From Oscarella lobularis (lineage: Eukaryota > Porifera > Homoscleromorpha > Homosclerophorida > Oscarellidae): a stretch of DNA of 64,000 bases. Shown here in pieces: positions 21,869 through 31,378 of this stretch (its first letter is position 1; each line of letters opens with the position of its first letter). The DNA lies in assembly GCF_947507565.1 (NCBI RefSeq), contig NC_089185.1:2666001-2730000 (forward strand), given 5' to 3'. The notes beneath the pieces were generated by a model. It had not been told where the DNA came from. It made no database searches and worked only from the letters and a program-made list of their open reading frames with translations. The position numbers and the translations under genes were made by a program.

Positions 21869-23054
21869 CTAGCTGTGTACCCGTCTTCGACGGGTATATA
21901 AATGCGTTGTCTTACGTAAATAAGTCGGGGGATGATATGCGTTTGTTTCGGCGTTACCCAGGCCACACCAACGGGGAGGTGTCTTAGACGGGTGTATAAA
22001 TGTGTTAATTAAAGCTCTGCGCGTGTTTCGTAATATTCCTGCACCACATCAGCAGAGAGAACCTTTCTGCTGGTGTGACCTGGGTATCCGTGACCCGTCC
22101 CCAAGAGGCCCAGATCGCACCCGGCTCGCCACAGTCACTCGGAGGGTAGTCCAAAAATGCTTCTGTCTAATTGCTGGAGGTGTAAGGTTTATAGCAGAAC
22201 TGTGGAACAAACAACATTCAGTTTGGTTTGATATTGATCGCCTTCCTGAGTAGCCGTGTACCGTCTTCGACGGGTATATAAATGTGTTCTTGTACTAATT
22301 AGAGTCCTGCGCCTGTTTGTATTATCCCCTGACCTCATCAGCAGTGAGAACCTGTTTGCTGGCGTGGCCTGGGTCCCCGTACCCGAGACGTCCAGATACC
22401 ACCGCTACGCGTACCCGTCGAATACGTGTACCCGTCGAATACGTGTACCCGTCGAATACGTGTACCCGTCGAATACGTGTAGCCGTCGAACACGTGTAGC
22501 CGTCGAACACGTGTACCCGTCGAATACGTGTACCCGTCGAATACGTGTACCCGTCGAATACGTGTACCCGTCGAATACGTGTACCCGTCGAATACGTGTA
22601 CCCGTCGAATACGTGTACCCGTCCAACACGTGTACCTGTCGAACACGTGTACCCGTCGAATACCTGTCGAGTACGTACCCGTCGAAGATGGGCATATAAA
22701 TGTGTTTAACTACTAATTAAAGTTCTGCGCGTGTTTTGTGAAGGCCGGTACGACTGACTGACTGACTGACTATGCATTTATGTACTTTGGGCGAAGGCCA
22801 GTATGTGCGAGTAAGAAAAGAACATACGGGACAGCGAAGCGAACCACACGCTCGTAGGCGATCCCCGCGAGGGCCCCTCGGAGAAGCGAACCGGCCTACA
22901 ACACGGTCGGACGTTCGACGAAGAGGCTCGCGAAGCGGCGCGACGATCGGAAGCGATGCGGCGCAACGTAAGGGGAACAAAGATCGGCAAGATGGCGTCG
23001 TCCAGGCTGGATTCTTAGCGCGCGCTTATGGCCCTAAATTCTTTTGAGTATAGA
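21869..23054 (-). mobile_element. Non-autonomous Helitron, element 2, joined head-to-tail
   Basis: On the - strand it begins TCTATACTCAAAAG at 23054 and ends with the same hairpin and CTAG at 21869-21872. It abuts element 1 exactly: TATAGA of element 1 is followed at once by CTAG of element 2. A GC-rich module of about 280 bp (22770-23054) matches that of element 1 (21575-21868). The outer flank is T at 23055, completing an A/T target for the pair. Confidence 0.75.
22395..22690. repeat. 17-bp minisatellite in Helitron 2
   Basis: About 16 near-perfect copies of CGTGTACCCGTCGAATA. Open frames over it are periodic artefacts. Confidence 0.9.
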
Positions 23055-23974
23055 TGAACAGTTCTGGAGTCCGTACAGGCTGCTGTTAGGCACCAGCCGT
23101 GCGATAAACTAGGCAGCGGGGCTCTCAGTCACTCTTCTTACTGCTGCAGAACTCCTAGTAAGCAATGTAAATAGAAAACTCGCTGTCACGTAGAACAGCA
23201 AGCTGCATGCAAGCACGATCAAATAGCTGACTCCGAATGACGTTATGCATTATGTATGTTGTATAGCATTGTCACCATCCTGGGACTAATTAGTGACGCA
23301 GGTAATTAGCGCCTAATTAGTGACTGGGTAGCGCACGGTGGGGTGGGAGGCGAGCTACAGTGGAGCCGCTACTCGTACCATCGAAAGCGAACACCGGCTG
23401 CTATTGCAGAAATTGAAGTAACACTTTGGACTCCGAGAACAGTAGGTGGGATTTTAAAGAAACATCACTGACAGTATGGACATATAGATCAATAGATGCG
23501 CCTTCTTTAAGATGCTGTACGTCATCCATAACCAATTCAAAAATCACTCCTACTTCATCGAAGTGACACTCAGCAAAGAGACTTAGTGCTGATACGAGAT
23601 TGCGCGAACTGAGAGACTTGTCTTTTGATTATAGGCTGTGGTTGTGAATTGCGACTGTGGAGTAAGCATTTGTGAACCGTGTGAACCGTGCATGCCATTT
23701 GCGCCAATGAATACAAGCGAACGTTTGCAGTTCCATCAGAGACGATTGATTACCTACTGCGCGGATGTCGCCGATTTTCCCGTTGTGCAATCCAGAGGCA
23801 TGATGCCACTGTTTACGCAACTCAAAAGCACTCGGACTCGATATAACACGGAGAGACTCTCCGTGTTATATCGGGAGAGCAGAGTAGATATAAGAAAGCC
23901 TCGAAAGCTACTTGAACCAGTGTGAGAGCCGAAGCCCGCAACTGAACAATTAAGAGCGTCGTCACAGCAACACA
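23055..23974. other. Intergenic region upstream of gene at 23975
   Basis: Continuation of the MSKN 3' flank. At about 23557-23587 is a tiny coding relic (FIEVTLSKET-stop) of a family member. A TATAAG lies at 23889-23894. No gene is seen. Confidence 0.6.
23839..23873. promoter_or_regulatory. Perfect 17-bp palindrome near promoter
   Basis: CGATATAACACGGAGAG, one base, then its exact complement, 16 bp before the TATAAG of the gene at 23975. It is not seen in the other MKHL promoters. Function unknown. Confidence 0.6.
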
Positions 23975-24922
23975 ATGAAGCATCTCGGCTACGCGACGAT
24001 TTCAGGCTGTTTGGCAATACTACTGACCGTAGCGCCGCTTCTCTCTCAATCCATGGTTGTCGCGCAAGACGACAGCGACGATAAAAAACCTAAACCGGAT
24101 CAATGCTGTGCTGCGCAGCCCGGTCGAGATGGGAGAGACGGACGAGACGGACGAGACGGACTTCCCGGACCTCCCGGTCTCCCGGGAGGGCGAGGACCGG
24201 CCGGAAGCCCGGGGAAAGACGGAGAACGAGGACCGGCCGGAAACCCGGGAAAAGACGGAGAACGAGGACCTGGAGGAGACTACGCCGTAAACAATGACAA
24301 CATCTACTTGATGATTACTCCCAACGACGTCAAATTGAAGCGATACGGCGATCGAGTTCGCCTGCACGAAACACTTGCAAGCGCGACGTCAATTTCTTTC
24401 AATGCCGGCTCGACTGACTACAATCGATTGATCAGCGTAACCTTGGTGGAGCCCAATGTGCTTGACGACTCAGCTCGATACGTTGTCACAGCAAAAATCG
24501 CCCATCGAAGTCCCGTGTCAGTGTCAACAGACATGGATCTGTACGTCACCGTATCCGATGGTGTCGGCGCCGTAGGTTACTTGATTCTCGACAAGGCGAA
24601 CAGGGACTCGAAGGACACTATGTGGCCGTGTGAAGGACCCAGAGGACAAACATTTCCGGCGCACGGCTCCGCGTGCACCGTAGTTAAGAGTCCATCGGCA
24701 ACGAACTTTTCGCCATTGCACACGGTGCAAGTAAAATTCGGCGGCCACCACGGAGCGTTTGGAATAGGAAAAACCGTCTCCGACGTGCACGTGATATTCA
24801 CTCACAATTTTCCACACATCTTCAAACCGTCGAAGGGAATTTTCTTCGACATTTATCGTCACAATAAGGGCGAGAGGTACATCATCGATTTCATCGAAGT
24901 GAGACTTGAGAAAGAGACCTAA
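23975..24922 (+). CDS. Secreted short-collagen protein, MKHL subfamily, intact, longest collagen of its type
   Basis: Single exon, 315 aa. A signal peptide is followed by an acidic/Lys linker and a CC pair. There are 18 uninterrupted Gly-X-Y triplets, of which a block of about six (GPAGSPGKDGER and GPAGNPGKDGER) is an internal duplication. The globular domain runs from YLMITPNDV to YIIDFIEVRLEKET with both loop cysteines (WPCEGP, SACTVV). It is probably a secreted trimer. Confidence 0.9.
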   Translation: MKHLGYATISGCLAILLTVAPLLSQSMVVAQDDSDDKKPKPDQCCAAQPGRDGRDGRDGRDGLPGPPGLPGGRGPAGSPGKDGERGPAGNPGKDGERGPGGDYAVNNDNIYLMITPNDVKLKRYGDRVRLHETLASATSISFNAGSTDYNRLISVTLVEPNVLDDSARYVVTAKIAHRSPVSVSTDMDLYVTVSDGVGAVGYLILDKANRDSKDTMWPCEGPRGQTFPAHGSACTVVKSPSATNFSPLHTVQVKFGGHHGAFGIGKTVSDVHVIFTHNFPHIFKPSKGIFFDIYRHNKGERYIIDFIEVRLEKET

Positions 24923-25653
24923 CCGGAGGCTGACAGCCTGAGCTGACGCGAGACTGACTTGTTTTAGCGCGGTATCTATTATGTCGTGTAGTCATTGTGA
25001 TTGTTGCTGTCTGTCTTCTGCCTGTGTCTATTTCGTCGCTCTTTCTCCGCCGCTCAGTTTTTAGTCTAGTCTACGAATCCAAGGCTTACCCAAAGCAATC
25101 TTGAAAGCTGCTGTCGCACCACAGTAACGCACGTTTGTGAAAGAAGCCCTGCTTTCGCTTTCGACGAGAAGCGAAGCCAAACAAAGGCGACATCATCGAA
25201 TACACTGTACTTGGATCATCTACAGAGTGTAAAATACGGTGCCTAAATCGCCGGAAGACAGTTCAATCCGAGCTGTACCGCACGGAGCTGCATGTCGAAC
25301 GTTGATAAATCGTTGTTTCTCCCAATAAACATTTGCCCGCTAAGACGTTCGCGCAAGGTCGTGACTTAGCTAGAGTGCATCCTCTTTACTCCCTTCATAG
25401 CTTATAAAAACCCAGATCTGCGTCTGTTTTTTTGTCTGAACGTTAGGGACACTAAACAATGCTCGCGAAACAGGGGCCCCCGCAGTAAACGAGCCAGTTA
25501 CAACCACGATTTTCTAGTGAAAACCCTGTATGAAACGTGTGATTTCCTGTAAAAACCAGCTCCAAGAGATATAAGGCGGCACGACAGTAGTCGAATCAGT
25601 TAGCTTACCATCACAGCAAGCAGCTATAGGATCGGCAATCATACTACAGCAAA
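24923..25653. other. Intergenic region
   Basis: 3' flank of 23975 and the MKHH promoter, with TATAAGG at 25570-25576. No gene is seen. Confidence 0.6.
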
Positions 25654-26466
25654 ATGAAGCATCACTCTTTCGTGTCAATTTCAGGTTGTTTGGCAATCAT
25701 AGTCACGATGGTGCTCCTCTCTGAAGGCATCGCCCAACTATCCGTGGCGAAACCTTCTGATCCCGGCTGCATTTGTCGAGATGGGAGAGACGGGAGAGAC
25801 GGGAGAGACGGACGAGACGGACGGGTCGGCCCTCCCGGAGAGCGGGGCCCCAAAAGCTACATGATGATAACTCCCGATGACGTCATTTACAAAAGATTCG
25901 GCGATAGAGTTCGCCTGTACGAACCGCTTCGTTCGGGTGGCCCGTCAATTTCGTTCGACGCCGGCAAAACGGACTTCAATCGATTGATGAGAGTAACCTT
26001 AGCGGAGCCCAACGTGCTCAGCTCGATACGTTGTTACAGCAAAAGTCTCTCATCGAAATCCCGTGTCGGTCACTACTGATATGGATCTCTATGTCACCGT
26101 GTCAGACGGAGTCAGCGCTGTCGGTTATTTGATACTCGACGAAGCAAATAGGAAGCCAAATCACAACCAATCTATGTGGCCGTGCGCAGGACCGAATTCG
26201 TGCATCATGACTCGGGGTGCACTCGGCTCCGGGATCGAGAGACAACGAAGTTTTCGCCACCGCACACAGTGCAAGTGAAATTCGGCGGTCACCACAAAGC
26301 GTTTGGAATAGGGGAAACCGTCTCTGGCGTGACTCTGATGTTCACCCACAATTATGCGTTCACCTTAAAACCGGCAAAGGGAATTTACTTGGATGTTTAT
26401 CGTCACAATAAGGGCGAGAGGTACATCATCGATTTCATCGAGGTGAGACTTGAGAAAGAGACTTAG
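25654..26466 (+). pseudogene. MKHH-type collagen-like gene, frameshifted
   Basis: Intact signal peptide and GRD-rich collagen. An 8-bp deletion near 26017 (GTGCTCAGCTCG for GTGCTCGACAACTCAGCTCG) shifts the frame. A further deletion near 26193 removes part of the PNGQTF loop. The end reads LEKET-stop at 26466. It is the closest relative of the domain captured by lectin copy 3. Confidence 0.87.
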
Positions 26467-27021
26467 TGCATGTAGACGCGACTCTCATCGACAAGACGGA
26501 GAACTGATTTGCTGACACAGAAATAAGTGTGCTCGTATCGTTGTGTAGTACTGTAGAAGATTTTCTCACTGTGATCGTTGCTGCCTGTCCTATGCCTATC
26601 AATATAATCAGCAGCACATGAACGCTCCTAGTGTAGTAATCCACACACTGGCAAACTTACGTATGATAGAATACTAATGCACGCTGATGTTCAGGAAGAG
26701 AATTTTCTTCTCCTCAAAGTAGCAAAGCAAAGGAATCGTGCTGAGGCCGGTATCTATAAACAGTGACGTCACGACAAGAACAGAAATAGGGAGTGGCCGC
26801 GAGCCCCGCTTTGCAACTAAGGCGCTTACTCATGTTACCGCGTTCAAACGAGTCTAAAAGGCGACAGAGTCGTTTGAACACCTACGAGGAAACAGAAACT
26901 CCGAAAGTCTATACCGGGATTCCGTGTTTCGAAGCACTGAAACACGGCTCCCGCGGTTTATAGCCATCCTATAAAAAGCCAAGCCTGGCACTCTGCTTTA
27001 ATTAAAAGCATCTCCAACGCG
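26467..27021. other. Intergenic region with MSKN promoter module
   Basis: MKHH 3' flank, then the module listed separately. No gene is seen. Confidence 0.6.
26764..26978 (+). promoter_or_regulatory. MSKN promoter module
   Basis: TGACGTCA at 26764-26771; inverted repeat CCGTGTTTC/GAAACACGG at 26922-26947; TATAAAAAG at 26970-26978. Confidence 0.6.
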
Positions 27022-27960
27022 ATGTCAAAGAATCTCCTTGTTCACGCAACGACGTGCTTGGCTGTTGCAGTGACGCTCTTGTCACTCTCCCAAGGCGAAA
27101 CGACTGTGTCTGAGAAAGGAACCAAGCTGACGGCGCCTTGTCGTATTGCGCAGCCAGGGCGAGACGGACGAGACGGACGAGACGGGCTTCCAGGGCCTCC
27201 TGGACTTACAGGAGAGCGTGGCTCTGAAGGACCTGCAGGACCTTCCGGTGCCCCAGGAAAACAAGGACCTTCCGGTTCTCCGGGAGCGCGTAGCCCCGCC
27301 GGGAGTCCGGGAAGAGATGGACCCAAAGGAGATGCTGCCAATTGCAGTAGCAGCTTCTACTTGTTCTTAACTCCTGATGACGTCAAGCTCAAGAGATACG
27401 GCAATAGAGTTCGCTTGTATGAAAGTCTTTCAGCTGGTTCGTTGATTTCTTTTGACGCAGGCAGCACGATGTACAATCGATTGATGAGGGTAACCTTAGT
27501 GGAGCCTAACGTTCTGAAGGACTCCGCTAGATACGTTGTTACCGCGACGGTGTCCCATCGAAATCCCGTGTCTGTGACTACGGACATGGATCTCACCATC
27601 GCCGTGTCCGACAACAGCTCTGCCGTAGGCTATGAAATTGCTGATCAGGCGAATTCGCCGACATATATGTGGGCGAATGAAGGGCTGAGTGAACAGATTT
27701 TAAATCCATCTGTTACTACGTTTCAGAGTGATCAGCAAAACAACTATTCTCCTCTACATACAGTGCAAGTGAAATTTGGCAGTGGTGTTGGTGCATTTGG
27801 AATAGGAAAAACCGTCTCTGGCGTAAATAGAGTTGCTCCCCATCAATATTCGAAAGTGTTGAAACCAGCCAATGGAGTTTATGTAGATATCTACCGCAAT
27901 GACGCGGCAGAGTGATACATCATCGACTTCATTGAAGTGAGACTTGAGAAAGAGACCTAG
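27022..27960 (+). CDS. Chimeric collagen-like gene: MSKN front, MKHL back, near-terminal TGA
   Basis: The open frame is 297 aa (to 27915). The first about 140 residues, including signal peptide, 19 triplets and the start of the globular domain ([18 protein letters not shown]), match MSKN genes. From about SAGSLISF onwards it matches the MKHL genes at 4866/10227 (YEIADQANSP, MWANEG, VAPHQYSKVLKP). Its 3' flank is also of MKHL type. The frame stops at TGA 27913-27915, where paralogues have CGA; the final 15 codons (YIIDFIEVRLEKET) follow in frame to TAG at 27958-27960. The central loop has lost both cysteines. It may still make a protein lacking the last strand, or it may be a fresh pseudogene. 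Confidence 0.8.
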
Positions 27961-29037
27961 TGACGTGATCCTGGAGACTGACCCCAGACTTACTGCTGAG
28001 AGACGAAGCTTTGTGTGGCAGTGTGTTGTTTTTCGTTTTTTGTTTCGCTTTTATTTTTGTCTTTGTCTTTTTCGTTGTTGTTTGTGTTGATTTGTTATTG
28101 TATATATTCCCCCACCAATTTCAGAACGTGTTGAAACCTCCAAAGGTCGATTACGTGAGGGCGTGCTAAGCAATAAAGGCTCAGAGCCATTGAGAGGACG
28201 GTGTACAGATGGGCTGCTACCCTAGCGAGAGGAAAATGTGTCGTACAAAGATCGGTTGTCAAAAAATGCAGGTCGGGCCGTCGGGGGTCCAAACGAAGGC
28301 CAGAATCCACGGACGCATGACGTCACTGAGCATACGGGAATCACGAGCCTAAGTTCTACTAGGCTGCTGTTTATGCGATGAACTAGGCAGCGGGGCTCTC
28401 AGTCACTCTTCTTACTGCACATGTGGCTTCAGGACGTCGCCTCCTAGTAAGCAATGTAAATAGAAAACTCGCTGTCACGGAGAACAGCAAGCTGCATGCA
28501 TGAAGCGGAAGCACGATCAAATAGCTGACTCCGAATGACGTTGTTGCATGGAAGCCCATCGAAATTGATCGCGTGTGGGCTGTAGTACACACTAGCCTAG
28601 ATGAACGCCTAAAATAGACCACACGAGTTCACTGGGGGTCCAGAAATGTTTTTCCTTGGACTAATGGATCCTATGCACGGAAACATTGCATGGAGACGCT
28701 TCCACGTATTGATTATATAGAGAAGCCACTGAAACAGCAACAGGAGATGTTACTATAGTACAAGCCTCCACAAGAAGCCTTGATAGACAAATTGTTGCTA
28801 TTGAGTAAACATTTCGTCCGAACGAAAACGCTCTTATTTCAGACTCACAGCTGGATAAATGTTGCGGTGAAAGCGATCGAGATAAGGCCGGGAGGTCTTC
28901 ATGCATTTAGAGTAATTGCATGTTTAATTAGACAGCCAAAGTCTGACTCGATCGAATATAAGAGAAGACTCGAAGGCTACTTGCCTCACTTCGATAGCTG
29001 AAGCACGAAGCGACAGAAGAGTCCGCACGCCCTCGCA
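27961..29037. other. Intergenic region, mosaic of family flanks
   Basis: MKHL-type TTG-rich 3' flank to about 28100. It then switches abruptly to a fragment of MSKN coding end (PHQFQNVLK-like, 28110-28135) and MSKN 3' flank. One weak upstream module lies near 28845, and a TATAAG at 28957-28962 serves the gene at 29038. No gene is seen. Confidence 0.6.
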
Positions 29038-29934
29038 ATGAATCATCTTCGTTATGCAACGATTTCATGCTGCTTGGCTATACTACTCACAGTAGCGCCG
29101 CATCTCTCTCAATCCATGGGTGTCCCGCCTGACGACGGCGGCGATAAAATACCTGAATCGGACCAATGCTGTGCCGCACAGCCCGGTCGAGATGGAAGAG
29201 ACGGACGAGACGGGCTTCCCGGACCTCCCGGTCTCCAGGGAGAGCGAGGTCCGGCCGGAAGCCCGGGGGAAGACGGAGAACGAGGACCTAAAGGAGACTC
29301 CGCCGCCGCAAACAACGACATCTACTTGATGATTACTCCCAACGACGTCAAATTCAAGCGATACGGCGATCGAGTTCGCCTGCACGAAGCACTTGCAAGC
29401 GGGACGTCAATTTCTTTCAATGCCGGCTCGACTAAATACAATCGATTGATGAGCGTCACCTTGGTGGAGCCCAATGTGCTCGACGACTCTGCTCGATACG
29501 TTGTCACGGCAACGATCTCCCATCGAAATCCCGTGTCGGTGACAACAGACATGGATTTGTACGTCACCGTATCCGATGGTGTCGGCGCCGTGGGTTACTT
29601 GATTCTCGACGAGGCGAACAGGAACTCGAGAAACACTATGTGGCCGTGCGAAGGAGCCAGTGGACAAACATTCGACCGCAAGTGCACCGAAGTCAAGAGT
29701 TCGTCGAAAACGAACTTCTCGCCATTGCACACAGTCCAAGTGAAATTTGGTGGCCACCACGGAGCGTTTGGAATAGGGAAAACCGTCTCTGACGTGCACG
29801 TGATCTTTCCTCACGCTTTTCCGTACATCTTCAAACCGTCGAAGGGAATTTTCTTCGACATGTATCGTAATGACGCGGGAGAGCGATACATCATCGATTT
29901 CATCGAATTGAGACTCGAGAAAGAGACTCATTAG
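29038..29934 (+). CDS. Secreted short-collagen protein, MKHL subfamily, intact
   Basis: Single exon, 298 aa: a signal peptide (MNHLRYATISCCLAILLTVA), a Gly/Asp linker with a CC pair, about 14 triplets ([16 protein letters not shown] to GPKGDS), and the globular domain from YLMITPNDV to YIIDFIELRLEKET, with both loop cysteines (WPCEGA, DRKCTE). The 3' flank is of MKHH type, so the gene end comes from a crossover with a lost MKHH neighbour. Confidence 0.88.
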   Translation: MNHLRYATISCCLAILLTVAPHLSQSMGVPPDDGGDKIPESDQCCAAQPGRDGRDGRDGLPGPPGLQGERGPAGSPGEDGERGPKGDSAAANNDIYLMITPNDVKFKRYGDRVRLHEALASGTSISFNAGSTKYNRLMSVTLVEPNVLDDSARYVVTATISHRNPVSVTTDMDLYVTVSDGVGAVGYLILDEANRNSRNTMWPCEGASGQTFDRKCTEVKSSSKTNFSPLHTVQVKFGGHHGAFGIGKTVSDVHVIFPHAFPYIFKPSKGIFFDMYRNDAGERYIIDFIELRLEKETH

Positions 29935-30424
29935 TGTCGACGCGACGACTGAGAACTGATTTGCCAGACAGAAATAAGTATTCTCGTGTTGTCGTGTAGT
30001 AGAGTGATCTTTGCTGTCTGTCGTATGCCTATCAATATAATCAGCAGAAGAACGCTCCTAGTCTAGCAGTAGACTGATCCACGCAGTGGCAAACTTACGC
30101 AAGATAGAACACTAATGCACACTGATTTTCAGAAAATAAATTTCTTCTCCTCGAGGAACAGTGACGTCACAACAGAATAGGGAGCGAGCCCCGCTTCACA
30201 CGTAAGGCGCTTACTGAAAACGTTCTTTTACCGCGTTCAAAGGAGGCAATAAAAGGCGCCAGCGTCGTTCAAACACCTATGGACACAGTAAGGAAACGGA
30301 AACGCCGAAACTACAGTACAGTATATCGGGATTCCGTTTCGAGCACTGATACACGGCTCCCGCGGCTTATAGCTATCCTATAAAAAGTCAAACCTGACAC
30401 TCTGCTTGATCGTTCTACAACACG
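29935..30424. other. Intergenic region with MSKN promoter
   Basis: An MKHH-type 3' flank directly follows an MKHL gene. The MSKN promoter module comes next. No gene is seen. Confidence 0.6.
30162..30387 (+). promoter_or_regulatory. MSKN promoter module
   Basis: TGACGTCA at 30162-30169; an eroded inverted repeat at about 30333-30356; TATAAAAAG at 30379-30387. Confidence 0.55.
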
Positions 30425-31378
30425 ATGTCAAAGAATCTCTTTGTTTGCGCGACGACGTGCTTGGCTGTTGCAGTGACGCTCTTGTCACTCTCCCAAGGCG
30501 AAACGACTGTGTCTGAGAAAGGAACCAAGCTGACGGCGCCTTGCCGTATTGCGCAGCCAGGTCGAGACGGACGAGACGGACGAGACGGGCTTCCAGGGCC
30601 TCCTGGACTTACAGGAGAGCGTGGCTCTGAAGGACCTGCAGGACCTTCCGGTGCCCCAGGAAAAAAAGGACCTTCTGGTTCTCCGGGAGAGCGTGGCCCC
30701 GCCGGGAGCCCGGGAAGAGATGGACCCAAAGGAGATGCTTCCAATTGCAGTAGCAGCTTCTACTTGTTCTTAACTCCTGATGACGTCAAGCTCAAGAGAT
30801 ACGGCAATAGAGTTCACTTGTATGAAAGTCTTTCAGACGACGGGGCGGCTATTTCGTTTGGACCAGGAAAGACTAGGTTTAATCGACTAATGAGAATAAC
30901 CTTAGTGGAACCTAATGTGCTGGACGACTTTTCTCGATACATCGTTACTGTGACGATTGCCCATCGAAGTCCTGTGTCAGCGACTGCAGACATGGATCTT
31001 CACGTCACCGTGACTGACGGTCTCTTCGCCGTAGGTTATTTGATTCTCGATGAAGTAAATAGGAAGTCGCAGAACATTCTGTGGCCGTGTGAAGGACGCA
31101 GCTCACAAATTTTTGATCATACAGGGTGGGTTCAGGTCAAACATTCAGGACAAGCCAAGTTCTCACCACTGCATACAGTGCAAATGAAATTGGGCGGTGG
31201 CCACAAAGCATTTGGAATAGGAAAAACGGTCTCTGACGTGCAACTGCTTTTCCCCCACCAATTTCAGAACGTGTTGAAACCAGAAAAAGGACTTTTCTTA
31301 GATTTGTATCGTGATGGCTTTCCAGAGCAGTATACCATCGACTTCATAGAAGTGAAGCTTGACAAAGAGACTCAGTAG
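30425..31378 (+). CDS. Secreted short-collagen protein, MSKN subfamily, intact
   Basis: Single exon, 317 aa, the only unbroken MSKN member. It has a signal peptide (about 1-25, [11 protein letters not shown]), one Cys in the linker, and about 20 uninterrupted Gly-X-Y triplets. A CSSSFY joint leads to the globular domain from YLFLTPDDV to [15 protein letters not shown]. The central loop has one Cys (WPCEGR), but the partner Cys of the sister copies is Trp here (HTGWVQV), leaving an odd cysteine. It is probably a secreted trimer. Confidence 0.88.
   Translation: MSKNLFVCATTCLAVAVTLLSLSQGETTVSEKGTKLTAPCRIAQPGRDGRDGRDGLPGPPGLTGERGSEGPAGPSGAPGKKGPSGSPGERGPAGSPGRDGPKGDASNCSSSFYLFLTPDDVKLKRYGNRVHLYESLSDDGAAISFGPGKTRFNRLMRITLVEPNVLDDFSRYIVTVTIAHRSPVSATADMDLHVTVTDGLFAVGYLILDEVNRKSQNILWPCEGRSSQIFDHTGWVQVKHSGQAKFSPLHTVQMKLGGGHKAFGIGKTVSDVQLLFPHQFQNVLKPEKGLFLDLYRDGFPEQYTIDFIEVKLDKETQ

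Noticed and set aside
21140-22690. Regularly repeated 17-bp units resembling a CRISPR array
   Set aside because: The units are directly tandem with no unique spacers, lie inside eukaryotic Helitrons, and have no cas genes.
21145-22716. Open frames on both strands reading VPVEYVYPSNTCTRRI or DGYTYSTGTRIRRV
   Set aside because: These are periodic translation of the minisatellite, since 17-bp units cycle through all frames. Not genes.
23975-24922. C1q or fibrinogen-related assignment for the globular domain
   Set aside because: No recognisable C1q aromatic pattern or fibrinogen Cys/Asn motifs. Architecture alone is not enough.
1600-30700. RGD cell-attachment motifs in the collagen stretches
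   Set aside because: The order is GRD/RDG, not RGD, so no integrin claim is made.
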